Positions 60,022 through 64,000 of a stretch of DNA of 64,000 nt are shown piece after piece. The notes beneath the pieces were generated by a model. The model was not told where the DNA came from. It was given only the letters and a program-made list of their open reading frames with translations, and ran no database searches. Position 1 is the first letter of the stretch. Every line of letters starts with the position of its first letter. Origin of the DNA: Prorocentrum cordatum (Eukaryota > Sar > Dinophyceae > Prorocentrales > Prorocentraceae); contig CAUYUJ010007458.1 in the NCBI GenBank assembly GCA_963575745.1, positions 310,001 to 374,000 on the forward strand, written 5' to 3'. A program made the position numbers and the translations under genes.

Positions 60022-60494
60022 CTAGATTTGAGATGATGCGCGAGACGCGGCCTTCCACCTGGGGCTGCTGCAACTGTCGCTGTAAATGACGCGCGCGCTC
60101 CTGCCTTCGGGGGGGCATCGTCGGGGGCGCCCCGCGAGGGCGACCGTGGCCGGCCTGGCCTGCGGGACGGGACGCGCTGACCATATGCCAGGAGAGGGCG
60201 TCGGATGTCGAGCGCGTGGTTTGGCTCGAACTGTGGACGTCGCGAGCGCCGCGTCGCCTGATGGCGGCGCTTCTTCCGCGGGCGATAGCGTCGCAGAGGG
60301 CGCGGTCCGCGATCGGCCCGGAGGCGGCGGCGCAGAAGGCCCCGGCGGTTGACTTCGTGGCGCGCCGGCACGCGCGCGCGGCAGCGGGCAGCCACCAACG
60401 CACGTCGACGCGCGTCGGATGCCCACGCGCGTGCCAGACGGCGCGCGAGGCACGAGCGGCAGCCCGGCGCGATCCAGCCGGGCGGCGCACAAGC
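60022..60494 (-). other. Possible exon of unknown product (GC-rich, all frames open)
   Basis: A good acceptor (TTTCCTGCAG|GC) and a GT donor (TCTAG|GTGTTG) enclose 473 bp with long open minus-strand frames rich in Ala, Pro, Ser and Arg. All three frames are nearly open because of high GC, so the frame cannot be chosen. It could be the disordered N-terminus of the channel or nothing. Confidence 0.2.
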
Positions 60495-60499
60495 CTGCA

Positions 60500-61489
60500 G
60501 GAAACGGCAGCGGCATCGTGCACTTTCAGTCCTGCATATCACGACTATCACGACTACTCTCATCCCGAGCATCCGCGCGCATGCGCGCCCGCGAGCGCCT
60601 CAGCGCTTGCTGAAGATGACGAGACTCCTGCCGATGTCACCCCTCCTGCACTGCCGCGCCGCAAATTGACGAATCTTCCGAGATAAGGATGCGAAGAGAA
60701 GGATTTCTTCAAGGGGGGCGAAACACGAAACCATCCACGAAAATACGAAAATACGAAAGACGGCTGGCGCTAATGACATGATGGCGCAGTGCGCTTGCCG
60801 GCCGATGCGAAGGCAACGGCGCGCGGTGCGCGGCCGCTGGCGAAGGCACCGGCCGCGTCGTGGAGTGCCGATATATCGGCGCAGCCCTCGGTCAGCCCAT
60901 CCGCGATCATATCTCGTGTGTCATATCTCGTGTGTCTTCCCAGCTGAGGGCCCAGAGTTGGCCCGAGCTTGAATCTCTCTTTGGCGACGTGATGCATCAA
61001 GGCATCGAGTCCCTTTGAGTATCTAGTGAAGAATGGTGGCTAGGGAGAGGCCGTGATCTGTCGGACTGATCGCGCCATCAGCTCACTTGCGAGTGTTCTT
61101 CGTGTCGTCGCTGCGCAGAGGACTTGTGGCAGCAGGAATGATGGGACTGGTTGGGACTTATAACGTCCCCTCGAATGTGGCCGACTCTGAGAGAATCCTT
61201 CATGACTGCCCGTTGGTCTTGTGCCAAGGAGGCCCTCCACGCGGTGCCCAATTATCAGGTCTTGGTGGCTCAAAGAGCCTTCGCATGGCCACTCTTCACT
61301 GGTGGACTGCCTTCCGTCGTCATGCGTGGGACCGTCGGGGCGCGCGCCGGCTTCGCATGATTCGGCGCCACCCCCTTTAGCACCTGCCACTTGCAGCTCA
61401 TCTTCGACGAGGTCTCCGACGCACCGTCCGGCTACATCCCAAAGTATGAACAAAGACGCCACGTCGTGCTGCGGTCGGAAACGAGGAGC
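60500..61489. other. Unassigned stretch between candidate block and retroelement
   Basis: No reverse transcriptase-like sequence was recognised, although this is where a complete copia element would continue. Open frames are short or compositional. Confidence 0.4.
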
Positions 61490-61869
61490 CTAACGAGACT
61501 TAGTCTGCCAGCCTCGAAGCTCCACCAGGTCTTCACTTCGCGATGGCCCTGTCGCCGCCATGCCAGGGGTGATGCGTCTCGACTTTTTCCTGTCGCGATG
61601 CGCTTGAGGACGCTGTCGACTTGAACGGCCGCGAAGATGTTGTTGTAGACACCCTGGGCAAACTACTAGGTCGCTCAATGCCGCAATGCACCTCGCGGCG
61701 GCGATGGCAGCGACCGCGCCGGCGCCGGCGAGGCCAGAGCCCTGGTAGGTCTTCCCCGATAGGCTCATGAAGCGCTGCTCTTCCAGCACCCATGCCTGAC
61801 CACTCCATAGACCCACCGCCAAAGTCCGTGAATCGTCGTGCATTGCCAAGGCTTCATATAGTTTCGGCG

Positions 61870-62345
61870 CCTCGGTAGTTGATGACCACGGTGCCTTGTT
61901 GAGCACTCATCTCGAAGTCTGCGGCTGGGCCATTCCGCCCGCTCAGATCCGCGGTGGATGGGGCTCAATAGACGACGACCAGCTCGCCTGGTGCGCATTC
62001 CAAGGCCTGTCCCACGGCTGTGGCTCTGGCCTCCGAGGGCTGATTCGAGATGGCCGAAGCGTCCGCGATCCGTTGCAAGGCGATCTCTTTGAGCTGGCGC
62101 AATTTGCGGGCAACTCTGGATGCTCCAACCACGAGTGCCAACATGTCTGGCAACATCGGCGGTTGTCGCCCAAAGAGGGCGCGGCATGACGCGGCGCATC
62201 CGCGAAACATGAAAGACTACGTCGGGCATGCTGACACCTAGTCCTCCACGGCAAATTTGTTCTCCCATGCAGAGCGTGGCGCGTCGCAAGATCGCACCGC
62301 GTCGATCAAATAATGGCTCTAGCTTCAGAACCAAGTATGTCGCGT
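61870..62345 (-). pseudogene. Retroelement integrase, C-terminal part, frameshifted
   Basis: FDRRGAILRRATLCMGEQ corresponds to the block normally reading I-E-R-R-G-A; the catalytic glutamate position carries aspartate. In a second frame, GRQPPMLPDMLALVVGASRV follows, then a helical segment and AVGQALECAPGELVVVYRAP with STADLSGRNGPA. These are the post-core blocks of dinoflagellate copia integrases. At least one frameshift separates the halves. Confidence 0.6.
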
Positions 62346-62775
62346 TCGCCATCCACTGGCCCGCAGATCGAAATCAAACATGCGAGAATGGTTACGCATA
62401 GGGGCCCGGAAAACCGATGTCCAGCATAGCTGGGGTCGCCCACGACCAGCCCTGCTGCGTGCCATCGGTCGGCTCTGTCAATCATGTGCCATGTCGAATA
62501 CTGGCGAAAGAAGAGGACGCCCCCCTCCCCTTCCTGATCGGGAGCCGACACGAGCTCGACCAACGGTGAAATGTGTGACGCAATGCTGGCTCTGGCCCCA
62601 CAGTCTGGGCGTGCTCCTACCACGCCAGCGATCGCCTGGATGGCGCTTCTCGGGCACCGGGCTGCTATGAATATCAGTTCCATCTGATTCCGTGTAGCAT
62701 GCCACTGGCGTAGGCGCCGGATCGTAGCATGCCCAAGCTTTGAGTGACGTCGAAACGTGTCCAGTCCTGTGGTGC
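62306..62775 (-). pseudogene. Retroelement integrase, N-terminal part, frameshifted
   Basis: DWTRFDVTQSLGMLRSG marks the segment before the integrase zinc finger. A frameshift follows, then VLFFRQYSTWHMIDRADRWHA gives the first catalytic aspartate region, and further on ICGP and DGE mark the second. The histidines and cysteines of the zinc finger are mostly gone between these blocks. The shift and lost residues show an inactive copy. Confidence 0.6.
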
Positions 62776-63529
62776 ACGACCCCTCGCAGCGCCCTCAATC
62801 CGAGGTCGTGGTCGAAGAGCTTTGGCAGCTCGGGAAGCTGAGGGGTCAGGCGGTGGAAGAGGTTCGCCGTCGTCAAAGAGATCGTCGAACATGGGCGCCG
62901 GCGGTGCAGGATCGCCCCTGGGCCCTTGGTCACGAGGCGGCCCATCGGCATCCTGGCTCACCTGTGATCCAAGGATTCCTGCCGCGGGATCTTGACACTG
63001 CTGCGCTCGATCCGCTTTGGTCAGAGCGGCGTTCTTGGACAGCCCTGCATGGCACGTCAAACCAGCGGCATTATCCTGGCCGCCTGGAGCGGCCAGTGCG
63101 CGCCGCATCTCGCGAAGAGTCGCGCGCGCATCCCGGGCAAGAGCACGGTGGCCCGACGCCTGGCAGGATTGCGCACTTCCTAAGTCTATTGATGCGACGT
63201 GAGCCCAGGCTGCTGCGACGCCCGCGGCAGCCAGGACATTCTGGGCACCGTCTAGCATGTGGCGCTGTAGCTGCCTGCTTGGCAACATGTGCGGCGGCGG
63301 ATGCCTGCGTGCCCCGGGCGCGCGTCGGAGCTCCAACTGCCCTCGGCAGGGCTCGCGACTTTCTTGCCAGTGCTCGCGCGGGCGCTGGCGCAAGTGCTCG
63401 CGGCGCTTCCGCCCCTTCCAGGCGTCGAAGCTCCTGGAGAGCATCCGGGCTGATGCTGGCCCGCGTGGCCGGGTAGAGCTCGGCCATCAGAGCCAAGGAG
63501 CTTTCCGCTCCGGCACTGAGGTTGAGAAT

Positions 63530-63930
63530 GCCTTGCGCCACTCGCTCGGCTAAGCGCCATGGCCAGACCCGCAGCGCATCGGCGCGATGGCTGCGACCCC
63601 AGTCGACGAAATGGTCGCGGCTGCCGCTACACCTCAGATTCCCGAAGGGCGTCAGCAAGCGTGGCGAGCTGGCACTAGCCACTGGCGGCCCCGTGGCTGG
63701 GAGGCCACGTGGACCTTGGGCTCCCAAGCAGAGCTGCTCGAACACAACCAGTTCCACGCGAGGACGCGCAAATGCCTTTTCCCGCGGCGGTGCTGCATTG
63801 GACCAAGTAGGGGTCGGTTTTTCGACGAGGAAGCATCGCCCCTCATGCATCTGCGTCAACGGAGCTTGTCCGCAGAAGGAGATGCGTGGCGCATCTTCCT
63901 CGCAATATGCCCGCGCGGCTCGTGGTTGAT
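63530..63930 (-). pseudogene. Retroelement N-terminal domain remnant (methyltransferase-fold-like C-terminal part)
   Basis: Reads CGQAPLTQMHEGRCFLVEKP, then PTPTWSNAAP, later FEQLCLGAQGPRGLP and LRCSGSRDHFVDWGR. The pattern of G-R-x-F-L-x-E-x-P, a C-x-G segment, then R-C-x-G-x-x-x-H/F resembles a domain I recall upstream of the integrase in dinoflagellate retroelement proteins. It may derive from a methyltransferase fold. The segment that should read as a K-P-T motif is altered. Assignment rests on recalled family patterns. Confidence 0.45.
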
Positions 63931-64000
63931 GCGGTAGTTGACACCACTCGGCGGTCCGCTACTGCGGCGAGATGGTGCCAGAACCACAACCAGCGCATTG

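Larger units (their letters stand above)
61490..63950 (-). mobile_element. Decayed copia-type (Ty1/copia-like) retroelement polyprotein of dinoflagellate type
   Basis: Several minus-strand frames, broken by shifts and stops, follow the order of dinoflagellate copia-like polyproteins. First comes an upstream domain with cysteine/histidine motifs, then a proline-rich linker, then an integrase core and integrase C-terminal region. No reverse transcriptase or RNase H was recognised at lower coordinates and no LTRs were seen, so the element is incomplete. It lies upstream of the channel gene on the same strand. Confidence 0.65.

Overview
The window looks like nuclear DNA of a dinoflagellate, most probably one with a large, GC-rich, repeat-laden genome such as a Prorocentrum-like species. 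Four things point there. The protein-coding sequence is cut into small exons separated by very long introns. Several inferred 5' splice sites are GC or GA rather than GT. One intron is an inverted-repeat element with a target-site duplication (an introner). The retroelement at the right end has the domain order I associate with dinoflagellate copia-type polyproteins. The species is an inference, not a reading.

The only gene I can follow with confidence is on the minus strand and spans at least 57215 down to 12663 (about 44.5 kb). Eight exons, about 1.24 kb in total, were assembled by eye from reading frame, splice phase and family resemblance. They encode, in order: S2 to S5 of a voltage-sensor/pore protein, the pore helix and filter, S6, a C-linker in two exons, the first part of a cyclic-nucleotide-binding-like (CNBD) domain, its C-terminal part, and the following helix. 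This is the plan of an EAG/CNG-type six-transmembrane cation (K+) channel. An exon with most of S1, the N-terminus, one exon of the CNBD beta-roll and the C-terminal end were not found. The introns run from about 0.2 kb to about 22 kb.

The introns and flanks hold almost only repeats. (1) There are several families of short inverted-repeat elements of 120-550 bp, many in two to four copies, some with target-site duplications. (2) There are satellites with periods of about 90, 108, 140, 165 and 445 bp. (3) There is a large nested satellite block at 47.7-51.9 kb. (4) A dispersed repeat of about 1 kb, carrying a GC-rich hairpin, recurs between 36.5 and 55.5 kb in both orientations. (5) There are very long microsatellites: CAGA, CATA, GAC, TAC, GGA. 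(6) A degenerate CCCTAAC-like tract lies at 21.9-22.5 kb.

Right of the channel gene, 59.4-60.5 kb is a GC-rich block with several open frames and plausible splice sites but no recognised product. From about 61.5 to 63.95 kb on the minus strand lies a decayed copia-type retroelement polyprotein with frameshifts and stops. Left of 12.6 kb there is no gene I can support. Most long open frames in the window are low-complexity reading frames through microsatellites and are not listed as genes.
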